A stretch of 12,824 nt of DNA from the NCBI RefSeq assembly GCF_016680995.1, contig NZ_JAEQMG010000166.1:1-12824 (forward strand). The letters run 5' to 3'. Positions 6,984-12,824 of this stretch are shown here, in pieces. The notes beneath the pieces were generated by a model. That model did no database searches. It saw nothing but the letters and a program-made list of their open reading frames with translations, and was not told where the DNA came from. The position numbers and the translations under genes were made by a program. Numbering within the stretch: position 1 is the stretch's first letter; every line of letters begins with the position of its first letter. The DNA comes from Ruminococcus difficilis (GTDB lineage: Bacteria > Bacillota_A > Clostridia > Oscillospirales > Acutalibacteraceae).

Positions 6984-7706
6984 ATGAAATACTACTACGA
7001 TCTACATCTTCATTCCTGCCTTTCGCCCTGCGGCGACATGGACATGACCCCGAACAACATCACGGGCATGGCAAAGCTGCTGGGGCTTGACATCATCGCG
7101 CTCACCGACCACAACACTTCCCTCAATTGTGAGGCGACGATTGCGGCGGGGAAGGAGAACGGAGTTGTCGTCGTACCGGGAATGGAACTGACGACGAGCG
7201 AGGATATCCACGCGGTCTGCCTGTTCCCGACGCTTGAGCGCGCGCTTGAGTGGAGCGAGTACGTCGACAATCACCGCATAAAAATCAAAAACAGACCCGA
7301 CATCTACGGCAGGCAGGTCATCATGAACGCGCTTGACGAGGAGATCGGCGAGCTTGAGCACCTGCTTCTGCCCGCGACCGAGATCAGCATAATGAACGCC
7401 TATTCACTCGCGCGCTCGTTCGGCGGCATCTGCTATCCCGCGCACGTCGATCGCGACAGTCTGTCGATTCTCTCGGTGCTCGGCGAGATCGACGAGAGCT
7501 GCGGCTTTATCACCGCCGAGCTTGCCGACAAATCAAAGCTCGATACACTCAGAAGGCTGCACCCGATTCTCGATACGCTAAATATTGTGACGAATTCCGA
7601 CGCGCATTACCTCGAGAACATGCGCGACGCGGAGAACCAAATCGAGCTTGAGGAGCTCAGCGCAGAGTGTCTTGTAGAGCGGCTGAATACGCCTTTGTTT
7701 GTGTAA
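6984..7706 (+). CDS. PHP-domain metal-dependent phosphoesterase
   Basis: This 240-residue protein belongs to the polymerase-and-histidinol-phosphatase superfamily, which hydrolyses phosphoesters with a metal cluster. All usual ligand motifs are present: D6-L-H8-L-H10, T41-D42-H43-N44, E68, H76, P152-A-H154-V-D-R and S205-D206-A-H208. This points to an active enzyme. The segment after 206 (about 206-235) fits the PHP-associated C-terminal region. No polymerase or other domain is attached, and the substrate cannot be read from sequence. Possibilities include small phosphates or nucleotide ends. The start is one base after the previous stop, and the ribosome binding site is weak (GAG repeats only), so translation is probably coupled. 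It is the last gene before an AT-rich gap without a clear terminator. Confidence 0.85.
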   Translation: MKYYYDLHLHSCLSPCGDMDMTPNNITGMAKLLGLDIIALTDHNTSLNCEATIAAGKENGVVVVPGMELTTSEDIHAVCLFPTLERALEWSEYVDNHRIKIKNRPDIYGRQVIMNALDEEIGELEHLLLPATEISIMNAYSLARSFGGICYPAHVDRDSLSILSVLGEIDESCGFITAELADKSKLDTLRRLHPILDTLNIVTNSDAHYLENMRDAENQIELEELSAECLVERLNTPLFV

Positions 7707-7710
7707 AATA

Positions 7711-7738
7711 GTCAAATTTTGACATCGCAAACTGTCAT
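7711..7738. repeat. Nested inverted repeats after the PHP gene
   Basis: GTCAAA (7711-7716) and TTTGAC (7718-7723) form a palindrome around one base. TGACA (7720-7724) and TGTCA (7733-7737) form a second, overlapping inverted repeat with eight bases between. No T run follows, so it is not an intrinsic terminator. Operator-like symmetry is the main reason to list it. A TATAAT lies just downstream at 7749-7754 but lacks a -35 at correct spacing. Confidence 0.4.
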
Positions 7739-7849
7739 AAAAAAGCGATATAATCAGCAATTTGTATTCACAGGATAAAATATGACTATTTTTCGTTAAA
7801 AAAATGTCGTTCTGATTGTGTATCCGTTTAAAAGAGGGAAAAATTTTTA

Positions 7850-7879
7850 TAGACTTTCACAGCCGTTTTGTGATATAAT
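7850..7879 (+). promoter_or_regulatory. Promoter of the hydCBA operon, extended -10
   Basis: TATAAT (7874-7879) preceded by TGA (extended -10) lies 18 bases after a weak -35, TAGACT (7850-7855). Transcription should start near 7886, giving a leader of about 77 bases. The -10 is embedded in the perfect inverted repeat GTGAT-ATA-ATCAC (7870-7882). A second TATAAT at 7749-7754 shares the ten bases GATATAATCA and may be a weaker upstream promoter. Confidence 0.7.
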
Positions 7880-7895
7880 CACTGTAAGTAAATAT

Positions 7896-7925
7896 AATAT
7901 TCACCGAAGTGCGAATATTTTTTTT
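7896..7925 (+). promoter_or_regulatory. Hairpin plus T run in the hyd leader, attenuator-like
   Basis: AATATT (7896-7901) pairs with AATATT (7914-7919), and CAC (7902-7904) with GTG (7909-7911) around a CGAA tetraloop, leaving a two-base bulge. Eight T follow (7918-7925). It lies between the predicted transcript start and the hydC start codon. The stem is AT-rich, so its strength as a terminator is uncertain. Confidence 0.45.
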
Positions 7926-7962
7926 ATGGTATTTGACAAATTGAAATCAGGGAGGAAAAACA

Positions 7963-8469
7963 ATGCAAAAGAAAATCAGCAGCATTCCCTTCAGTGGGAC
8001 ACCTGAGCAGGAAGCAAAGCTCAAAGAGTCTATTGCCCGTCACATCGACGATCCCGGCGCGGTAATGCCCGTGCTTCAGGAGGCTCAGGAAATCTACGGT
8101 TATCTGCCGATTGAGGTGCAGACAATGGTAGCTGAGGGTCTCGGCGTATCTCTCGAGGAGGTATACGGCGTATCGACCTTCTATTCACAGTTCGCGCTCT
8201 CTCCGAAGGGCAAGTACAACATCTCCGTATGCCTCGGCACAGCCTGCTATGTAAAGGGCTCGGGCGACATTCTCAACAAGATTTCCGAGGAGCTCGGTAT
8301 CGGCGCTGAGGAGTGCACACCCGACGGACAGTTCTCGCTCACAGCCTGCCGCTGCATCGGCGCGTGCGGTCTGGCTCCCGTTATCACCGTTAACGAGGAC
8401 GTTTACGGCAGACTGACGGTTGACGACATTCCTTACATTATCAACAAGTATAAGAACGCTGATGCGTGA
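7963..8469 (+). CDS. hydC: HydC, NuoE-like [2Fe-2S] subunit of bifurcating hydrogenase
   Basis: This 168-residue protein matches the 24-kDa subunit family of complex I (NuoE). Helical residues 1-80 precede a thioredoxin-fold [2Fe-2S] domain with C90-x4-C95 and C131-x3-C135 (RCIGACGLAPV); C129 is an additional Cys. In HydABC hydrogenases this subunit relays electrons next to the flavin subunit HydB. Length is typical. The start has a strong ribosome binding site, AGGGAGG (7948-7954), nine bases before the ATG; an open frame with GTG at 7818 overlaps the leader and is not a gene. It is the first gene of the hyd operon, and its stop overlaps the next ATG by eight bases. Assignment as HydC rather than a complex I subunit rests on hydA at the end of the same operon. 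Confidence 0.92.
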   Translation: MQKKISSIPFSGTPEQEAKLKESIARHIDDPGAVMPVLQEAQEIYGYLPIEVQTMVAEGLGVSLEEVYGVSTFYSQFALSPKGKYNISVCLGTACYVKGSGDILNKISEELGIGAEECTPDGQFSLTACRCIGACGLAPVITVNEDVYGRLTVDDIPYIINKYKNADA

Positions 8470-9019
8470 GTTGTCCTTAAACGTCATGGACGTGGCGCAG
8501 AACTCCGTGAGAGCGAAGGCGAGCCTTGTCACGATCACCGTTGACGAGAGCGATAAGGACGACTTCCTTCAGATCTCAATCGCGGACGACGGCTGCGGCA
8601 TGACCGAGGAACAGGTACAGCAGGTCATCGACCCGTTTTTCACGACACGCACCACCCGCAAGGTGGGCTTGGGAGTTCCGCTGTTCAAGCTTTCGGCGGA
8701 GCAGACGGGCGGCAGCTTTGAGATAAAGTCAAAGCTTAACGTCGGCACCACAACCACCGCGCGTTACGTCAAGAGCCACGTCGACATGACGCCTCTCGGC
8801 GATATCAACGACACGGTCAAGATCCTCATTCAGTGCAACCCCGACATCGACTTTGTGTTCACTCACACCACAGACCTCGGCGCCTTCACTCTCGACACAA
8901 GAGAGCTGCGTGCGGTTCTCGAGGGCGTGAGCCTTGACACACCTGACGTACTTGAATGGATTAGCGCTTATTTGAAAGAACAATCCCAAATAATATATGG
9001 AGGAGCGGATAATCAATGA
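8462..9019 (+). CDS. Stand-alone GHKL ATPase within the hyd operon
   Basis: This 185-residue protein has an N-terminal HATPase fold: an N box of D10-x3-N14 (MDVAQNS), where Asp replaces the usual Glu, a G1 box D42-x-G44-x-G46 (ADDGCGM), a lid FFTTRTTRKVGLG and G2 at about 69-73. It has no sensor or phospho-His domain. About 85 C-terminal residues form an additional alpha/beta segment I do not recognise. The start at 8462 puts MRELSLNVMDVAQNS at the N terminus, as is usual in this family, and overlaps the hydC stop by eight bases; a frame extending back to 8420 lies inside hydC. A kinase-like ATPase at this place occurs in other clostridial and acetogen hyd clusters, where its role is unproven. 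It differs clearly from the GHKL protein at 4901. A regulatory or assembly role is inference. Confidence 0.82.
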   Translation: MRELSLNVMDVAQNSVRAKASLVTITVDESDKDDFLQISIADDGCGMTEEQVQQVIDPFFTTRTTRKVGLGVPLFKLSAEQTGGSFEIKSKLNVGTTTTARYVKSHVDMTPLGDINDTVKILIQCNPDIDFVFTHTTDLGAFTLDTRELRAVLEGVSLDTPDVLEWISAYLKEQSQIIYGGADNQ

Positions 9020-9390
9020 AATCTTTAGCTGAATTAAAAGCCATCAGAGATAGGGCGAAGGCTGACCTCGATCTCAGAAAAGAAAACCCCAACGCGGCGA
9101 GAGTACTCGTAGGCATGGCTACCTGCGGTATCGCGGCAGGCGCAAGACCTGTTCTCAACGCGTTTGTAGAGGAGATCGCGAAGCGCGGTCTCACCAACGA
9201 TATTACCGTCACCCAGACAGGCTGCATCGGCATCTGCCAGTATGAGCCCGTTGTAGAAATCGAAGTTCCGGGTCAGGACAAGGTGACATACGTAAAGGTA
9301 GCGCCCGAAATGGTACCCAGAATCGTTAACGACCATCTTGTAAACAAGAATGTTGTTACCGAGTACACAATCGGAGCAATGGAGAAATAA
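9016..9390 (+). CDS. Thioredoxin-fold ferredoxin-like protein of hyd operon, three Cys
   Basis: This 124-residue protein resembles the [2Fe-2S] thioredoxin-fold ferredoxins and the N-terminal domain of HydB. It begins with a helix (about 3-24) and continues with VLVGMATCGIAAGARP and TGCIGICQYEP. Only C37, C70 and C74 are present. The partner expected four residues after C37 (CxxxxC) is absent, with Gly at 42 and Ala at 43, so the usual four-Cys cluster cannot form without a ligand from elsewhere. The start follows GGAGGAG (8999-9005) and overlaps the previous stop in ATGA. It ends 12 bases before hydB. It may be a structural or electron-transfer accessory subunit of the hydrogenase. A similar small protein occurs in other hyd clusters, so the loss may be a family trait. 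Confidence 0.8.
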   Translation: MKSLAELKAIRDRAKADLDLRKENPNAARVLVGMATCGIAAGARPVLNAFVEEIAKRGLTNDITVTQTGCIGICQYEPVVEIEVPGQDKVTYVKVAPEMVPRIVNDHLVNKNVVTEYTIGAMEK

Positions 9391-9402
9391 GGAGGACAAT
9401 TC

Positions 9403-11211
9403 ATGTATCGTTCTAATGTACTGGTATGCGGCGGTACAGGCTGTACCTCCTCGAACAGCCTGACCATCGTCAACAAACTCAAGGAAGAAATCGAGAGACA
9501 GGGCCTTTCCGACGAAGTAAACGTAATCACCACCGGCTGCTTCGGTCTCTGCGCGCTCGGCCCGATCATGGTAGTATATCCCGAGGGCAGCTTCTATTCA
9601 ATGGTAAAGGTGGAGGATATCCCCGAAATCGTTGAGGAGCACCTCTTAAAGGGCAGAATCGTTACCCGTCTGCTCTATCAGGAGACAGTTGAGGAGGACA
9701 CCGTAAAGTCCCTCAACAAGACCGCTTTCTATGCAAAGCAGAAGCGTGTTGCGCTGCGTAACTGCGGCGTTATCGATCCCGAAAAGATCGACGACTACAT
9801 TGCCCAGGACGGCTATGCCGCTCTCGGTAAGGTTCTCACAGAGATGACCCCTGATCAGGTTATCCAGACTATCCTCGACTCAGGTCTGCGCGGCAGAGGC
9901 GGCGCGGGCTTCCCGACAGGTCTTAAGTGGAAATTCGCGGCTGCCAACGATGCTGATCAGAAGTACGTTTGCTGCAACGCCGACGAAGGCGACCCCGGCG
10001 CGTTCATGGACCGTTCCGTTCTCGAGGGCGATCCCCACTGCCTGATCGAGGCTATGGCTATCGCGGGTTACGCTATCGGCGCTTCCCAGGGCCGCGTATA
10101 TGTCCGTGCAGAGTATCCTATCGCCGTTAAGCGTCTCCAGATCGCTATCGACCAGGCCCGTGAATACGGTCTGCTCGGCGAGGACATCTTCGGCACAGGC
10201 TTCAACTTCGACATGGAGCTCCGTCTCGGCGCAGGCGCTTTCGTATGCGGCGAGGAAACCGCTCTTATGACCTCCATCGAGGGCAAGCGCGGCGAACCCA
10301 GACCCAGACCTCCGTTCCCGGCTGTAAAGGGTCTTTATCAGAAGCCCACAATCCTCAACAACGTTGAGACCTACGCAAACATCGCCCAGATCATCCTCAA
10401 GGGACCCGAGTGGTTCGCTTCAATGGGTACCGAGAAGAGCAAGGGTACAAAGGTATTCGCTCTCGGCGGCAAGATCAACCACACCGGTCTTGTTGAGATC
10501 CCCATGGGCACCACCCTCCGCGAGGTCGTATTCGAGATCGGCGGCGGTATCCCCAACGGCAAGAAGTTCAAGGCTGCTCAGACCGGCGGTCCTTCCGGCG
10601 GATGTATCCCCACAGAGCACCTCGACATAGAGATCGACTACGACAACCTCCTCGCTATCGGCTCAATGATGGGCTCCGGCGGACTTATCGTCATGGACGA
10701 GGACAACTGTATGGTTGACGTTGCGAAGTTCTTCCTCGAGTTCACCGTTGACGAGAGCTGCGGTAAGTGTACTCCCTGCCGTATCGGTACAAAGAGACTC
10801 CTCGAGATGCTCGAGAAGATCACAAAGGGACAGGGTTCCCTCGAGATGCTCGACGAGATGGAGGAGCTGTGCCACTACATCAAGGCGAACTCCCTGTGCG
10901 GTCTCGGTCAGACCGCTCCCAACCCCGTACTATCCACCCTGCGTTACTTCAGGGATGAGTATATTGCCCACGTTGTAGACAAGAAGTGTCCCGCGGGCGT
11001 ATGTAAGGACCTCCTCGAGTACACGATCGAGAAGGATAAGTGCTTCGGCTGCAGTATGTGCGCCAAGAAGTGCCCCGTCGGCGCGATTTCCGTGACCGAT
11101 TACACCGCGCCCGGCAAGAAGAAGCCCGCTTACGAGATCGACCACAGCAAGTGCATCAAGTGCGGCGCCTGCATCGACACATGTAAGTTTAAGGCAATTT
11201 ACAAGGGCTAA
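9403..11211 (+). CDS. hydB: HydB, NuoF-like flavoprotein subunit with NADH site
   Basis: This 602-residue protein holds the NAD(H) and FMN site of the bifurcating hydrogenase. An N-terminal [2Fe-2S] thioredoxin fold has C9-x4-C14 and C46-x3-C50. The NuoF core follows, with the glycine-rich GRGGAGFPTGLKW at about 164-176, NADEGDPGAFMD, and GAGAFVCGEETAL. The [4Fe-4S] site of the NuoF domain is C453, C456, C459 and C499. The C terminus carries a 2x[4Fe-4S] ferredoxin with C547/C550/C553/C557 and C584/C587/C590/C594. This three-part layout is the HydB type of trimeric hydrogenases rather than plain NuoF. AAGGAGG (9389-9395) lies seven bases before the ATG. The gene lies between the small ferredoxin-like gene and hydA with an 18-base gap to the latter. 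Confidence is high. Confidence 0.95.
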   Translation: MYRSNVLVCGGTGCTSSNSLTIVNKLKEEIERQGLSDEVNVITTGCFGLCALGPIMVVYPEGSFYSMVKVEDIPEIVEEHLLKGRIVTRLLYQETVEEDTVKSLNKTAFYAKQKRVALRNCGVIDPEKIDDYIAQDGYAALGKVLTEMTPDQVIQTILDSGLRGRGGAGFPTGLKWKFAAANDADQKYVCCNADEGDPGAFMDRSVLEGDPHCLIEAMAIAGYAIGASQGRVYVRAEYPIAVKRLQIAIDQAREYGLLGEDIFGTGFNFDMELRLGAGAFVCGEETALMTSIEGKRGEPRPRPPFPAVKGLYQKPTILNNVETYANIAQIILKGPEWFASMGTEKSKGTKVFALGGKINHTGLVEIPMGTTLREVVFEIGGGIPNGKKFKAAQTGGPSGGCIPTEHLDIEIDYDNLLAIGSMMGSGGLIVMDEDNCMVDVAKFFLEFTVDESCGKCTPCRIGTKRLLEMLEKITKGQGSLEMLDEMEELCHYIKANSLCGLGQTAPNPVLSTLRYFRDEYIAHVVDKKCPAGVCKDLLEYTIEKDKCFGCSMCAKKCPVGAISVTDYTAPGKKKPAYEIDHSKCIKCGACIDTCKFKAIYKG

Positions 11212-11229
11212 GGGAAAGGAGAGAAAACT

Positions 11230-12824
11230 ATGGAAATGTTGAATATTAAAATCAACGGTAAAGACTATCAGGTCGAAAAAAATACCACCATCCTTGAAGC
11301 CTGCCATCAGTTCGGTATCAAGATCCCGACTCTTTGCTACCTTAAGGAAATCAACGAAATCGGCGCCTGCCGTATGTGTCTCTGCGAGGTAAAGGGCGCG
11401 CGCAGCCTTGTTGCCGCATGCGTATATCCCATCGACAGAGAGGGTACCGAAATCTTTACCAACACACCCCAGATTCAGAAATACAGAAAGACCAACCTCG
11501 AGCTTCTGCTCTCGAACCACGACAAGAAGTGCCTCTCCTGCCCGAGAAGCAACACCTGCGAGCTCCAGCAGCTCTGCCTTGAGTACGGCGTTGACGAGAC
11601 AAAGTTTAAGGGTGAGGAGACTCACTACGAGGAGGATCACACCACTCTGCACCTCGTTCGCAACAACAACAAGTGCATTCTCTGTCGTCGCTGCGTAGCG
11701 GCTTGCAAGCAGCAGTATGTATCCGTTATCGGCGCGAACAACCGCGGCTTCGACACCGTTATCAGCTGCGCGTTCGAGCAGGATCTCAACAACGTAGCTT
11801 GCGTAAGCTGCGGCCAGTGCACCGTAGTCTGCCCGACAGGCGCGCTTGTTGAGCGCGACGATACCTACAAGGTATTCGAGGCTATTGCGGATCCCACAAA
11901 GCACGTTGTAGTCCACACCGCTCCCTCCATCAGAGCGACCCTCGGCGAGTGCTTCGATATGCCCATCGGCACCAACGTAAAGGGCAAGATGGTTGCGGCT
12001 CTCAAGATGCTCGGCTTTGACAAGGTATTCGACACCAACTTCGGCGCTGACCTCACCATCATGGAAGAGGGCACCGAGTTTATCCAGCGCGTACAGAACG
12101 GCGGTACTCTCCCGATGATCACCTCCTGCTCACCCGGCTGGGTCAAGTTCTGCGAGCACTACTATCCCGACCTCATTCCGCACCTCTCCACCTGCAAGTC
12201 ACCCCAGCAGATGCAGGGCGCTATGATCAAGTCCTACTACGCCGAGAAGGCAGGCATCGATCCCAAGGACATCGTTGTCGTATCGGTAATGCCCTGCGTA
12301 GCCAAGAAGTTCGAGATCAAGCGTGACGACCAGGGTCGTGACGGCATGCAGGATAACGATATCTCAATCTCCACCCGTGAGCTTGCCAAGATGATCAAGA
12401 AGGCTGGCATTCAGTTCACCTCACTTCCCGACGAGGACTTCGATCCCATCATGGCTATCGGTTCCGGCGCCGGCACAATCTTCGGCGCTACAGGCGGCGT
12501 TATGGAGGCTGCCCTCCGTACTGTTGCCGACAAGCTGACAGGCGAGGATCTCAAGACTATCGATTACACAGAGGTTCGCGGTACCGACGATATCAAGGAA
12601 GCTACCTATGATGTAGCTGGTATGCAGGTCAAGGTTGCTGTTACTTCAGGTCTGAAGAACGCTGCCAAGCTGCTTGACGAGATCCGCGCGGGCAAGTCTC
12701 CCTATCAGTTCATCGAGGTTATGTGCTGTCCCGGCGGCTGCGTAAACGGCGGCGGTCAGCCCATTCAGCCCGGTCATGTGAGAAACTTCACAGACCTCAA
12801 GGCTCTCCGTGCAAAGGCACTCTA
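11230..12824 (+). CDS. hydA: HydA, catalytic [FeFe]-hydrogenase subunit, 3'-truncated by window
   Basis: The first 531 residues of the H2-forming subunit are in the window and no stop is reached. The N-terminal [2Fe-2S] site is C36, C47, C50 and C64. A His/Cys [4Fe-4S] site follows at H97, C101, C104 and C110, then a 2x[4Fe-4S] ferredoxin (C149/152/155/159 and C191/194/197/201). The H domain has TSCSPGW at 298-304, MPCVAKKFE at 354-362 and EVMCCPGGCVNGGGQP with C500 and C504. The first motif has Ser at 301 where Cys-Cys is usual. AAAGGAG (11215-11221) supports the start, eight bases before the ATG. With HydB and HydC it couples NADH and reduced ferredoxin to H2. About 50 or more C-terminal residues, including the small-subunit-like tail, are missing. 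Confidence 0.95.
   Translation, partial: MEMLNIKINGKDYQVEKNTTILEACHQFGIKIPTLCYLKEINEIGACRMCLCEVKGARSLVAACVYPIDREGTEIFTNTPQIQKYRKTNLELLLSNHDKKCLSCPRSNTCELQQLCLEYGVDETKFKGEETHYEEDHTTLHLVRNNNKCILCRRCVAACKQQYVSVIGANNRGFDTVISCAFEQDLNNVACVSCGQCTVVCPTGALVERDDTYKVFEAIADPTKHVVVHTAPSIRATLGECFDMPIGTNVKGKMVAALKMLGFDKVFDTNFGADLTIMEEGTEFIQRVQNGGTLPMITSCSPGWVKFCEHYYPDLIPHLSTCKSPQQMQGAMIKSYYAEKAGIDPKDIVVVSVMPCVAKKFEIKRDDQGRDGMQDNDISISTRELAKMIKKAGIQFTSLPDEDFDPIMAIGSGAGTIFGATGGVMEAALRTVADKLTGEDLKTIDYTEVRGTDDIKEATYDVAGMQVKVAVTSGLKNAAKLLDEIRAGKSPYQFIEVMCCPGGCVNGGGQPIQPGHVRNFTDLKALRAKAL

Noticed and set aside
7711..7723. Intrinsic terminator after the PHP gene
   Set aside because: The stem is short and AT-rich with almost no loop and no T run, so it is listed only as a repeat.
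7869..7885. Rex (NADH-sensing repressor) operator
   Set aside because: The half-sites are one base too close and the final two bases differ, so only an unassigned dyad is reported.
7818..8006. Possible 62-residue gene starting with GTG in the hyd leader
   Set aside because: It overlaps the promoter, the hairpin and the hydC start in another frame, and has low-complexity content and no good ribosome binding site.
10930..11916. Long minus-strand open frame over hydB and hydA
   Set aside because: It is opposite two well-supported genes with intact cluster motifs and has no recognisable protein features or ribosome binding site context.
1..12824. CRISPR arrays, tRNA or rRNA genes, insertion sequences or phage genes
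   Set aside because: No regularly spaced repeats, transposase or integrase motifs or cloverleaf candidates were seen; nearly all sequence is accounted for by housekeeping-type and hydrogenase genes.

Overview
The window reads as chromosome of an anaerobic Firmicute, most likely a Clostridia member near Ruminococcus (Oscillospiraceae). The grounds are a fairly GC-rich coding sequence with AT-rich intergenic regions, strong AGGAGG-type ribosome binding sites, sigma-A-type promoters and a complete-looking electron-bifurcating [FeFe]-hydrogenase operon. The genus is an inference from gene content, not a measurement.

Region by region: (1) 1-2170, plus strand: the 3' part of ribF (riboflavin kinase domain), then a 564-residue MutS-family ATPase that lacks the mismatch-recognition domain. 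A bidirectional terminator at 2175-2206 separates this pair from the next gene. (2) 2212-4299, minus strand: a lone glycogen/starch debranching enzyme (GH13, glgX type) with its own promoter. (3) 4300-4556: a divergent intergenic region with two promoters and several symmetric elements. (4) 4557-7706, plus strand: a tight five-gene operon encoding a DRTGG-like protein, an RsbW/SpoIIAB-like GHKL ATPase, a ferredoxin/[FeFe]-hydrogenase-like protein with an altered H-cluster pocket, a second DRTGG-like protein and a PHP-family phosphoesterase. (5) 7707-7962: an AT-rich leader with a promoter, palindromes and a hairpin followed by a T run. (6) 7963-12824: hydC (NuoE-like), a second GHKL ATPase, a thioredoxin-fold ferredoxin-like protein, hydB (NuoF-like) and hydA, which runs off the window before its stop codon.

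How the genes fit together: HydA, HydB and HydC are the known subunits of the trimeric enzyme that makes H2 from NADH and reduced ferredoxin together, or runs in reverse. The five-gene operon upstream looks like a signalling module. It pairs a probable non-catalytic H-cluster or Fe-S sensor with an anti-sigma-type kinase, two small putative ligand-binding proteins and a phosphoesterase. The two operons share a promoter-proximal motif, TATAAT-N-A-Y-TGTAA, which suggests co-regulation. I infer that the first operon senses H2 or redox state and adjusts hydrogen metabolism. Nothing in the sequence proves this, and the module is the best candidate in the window for an under-described system.
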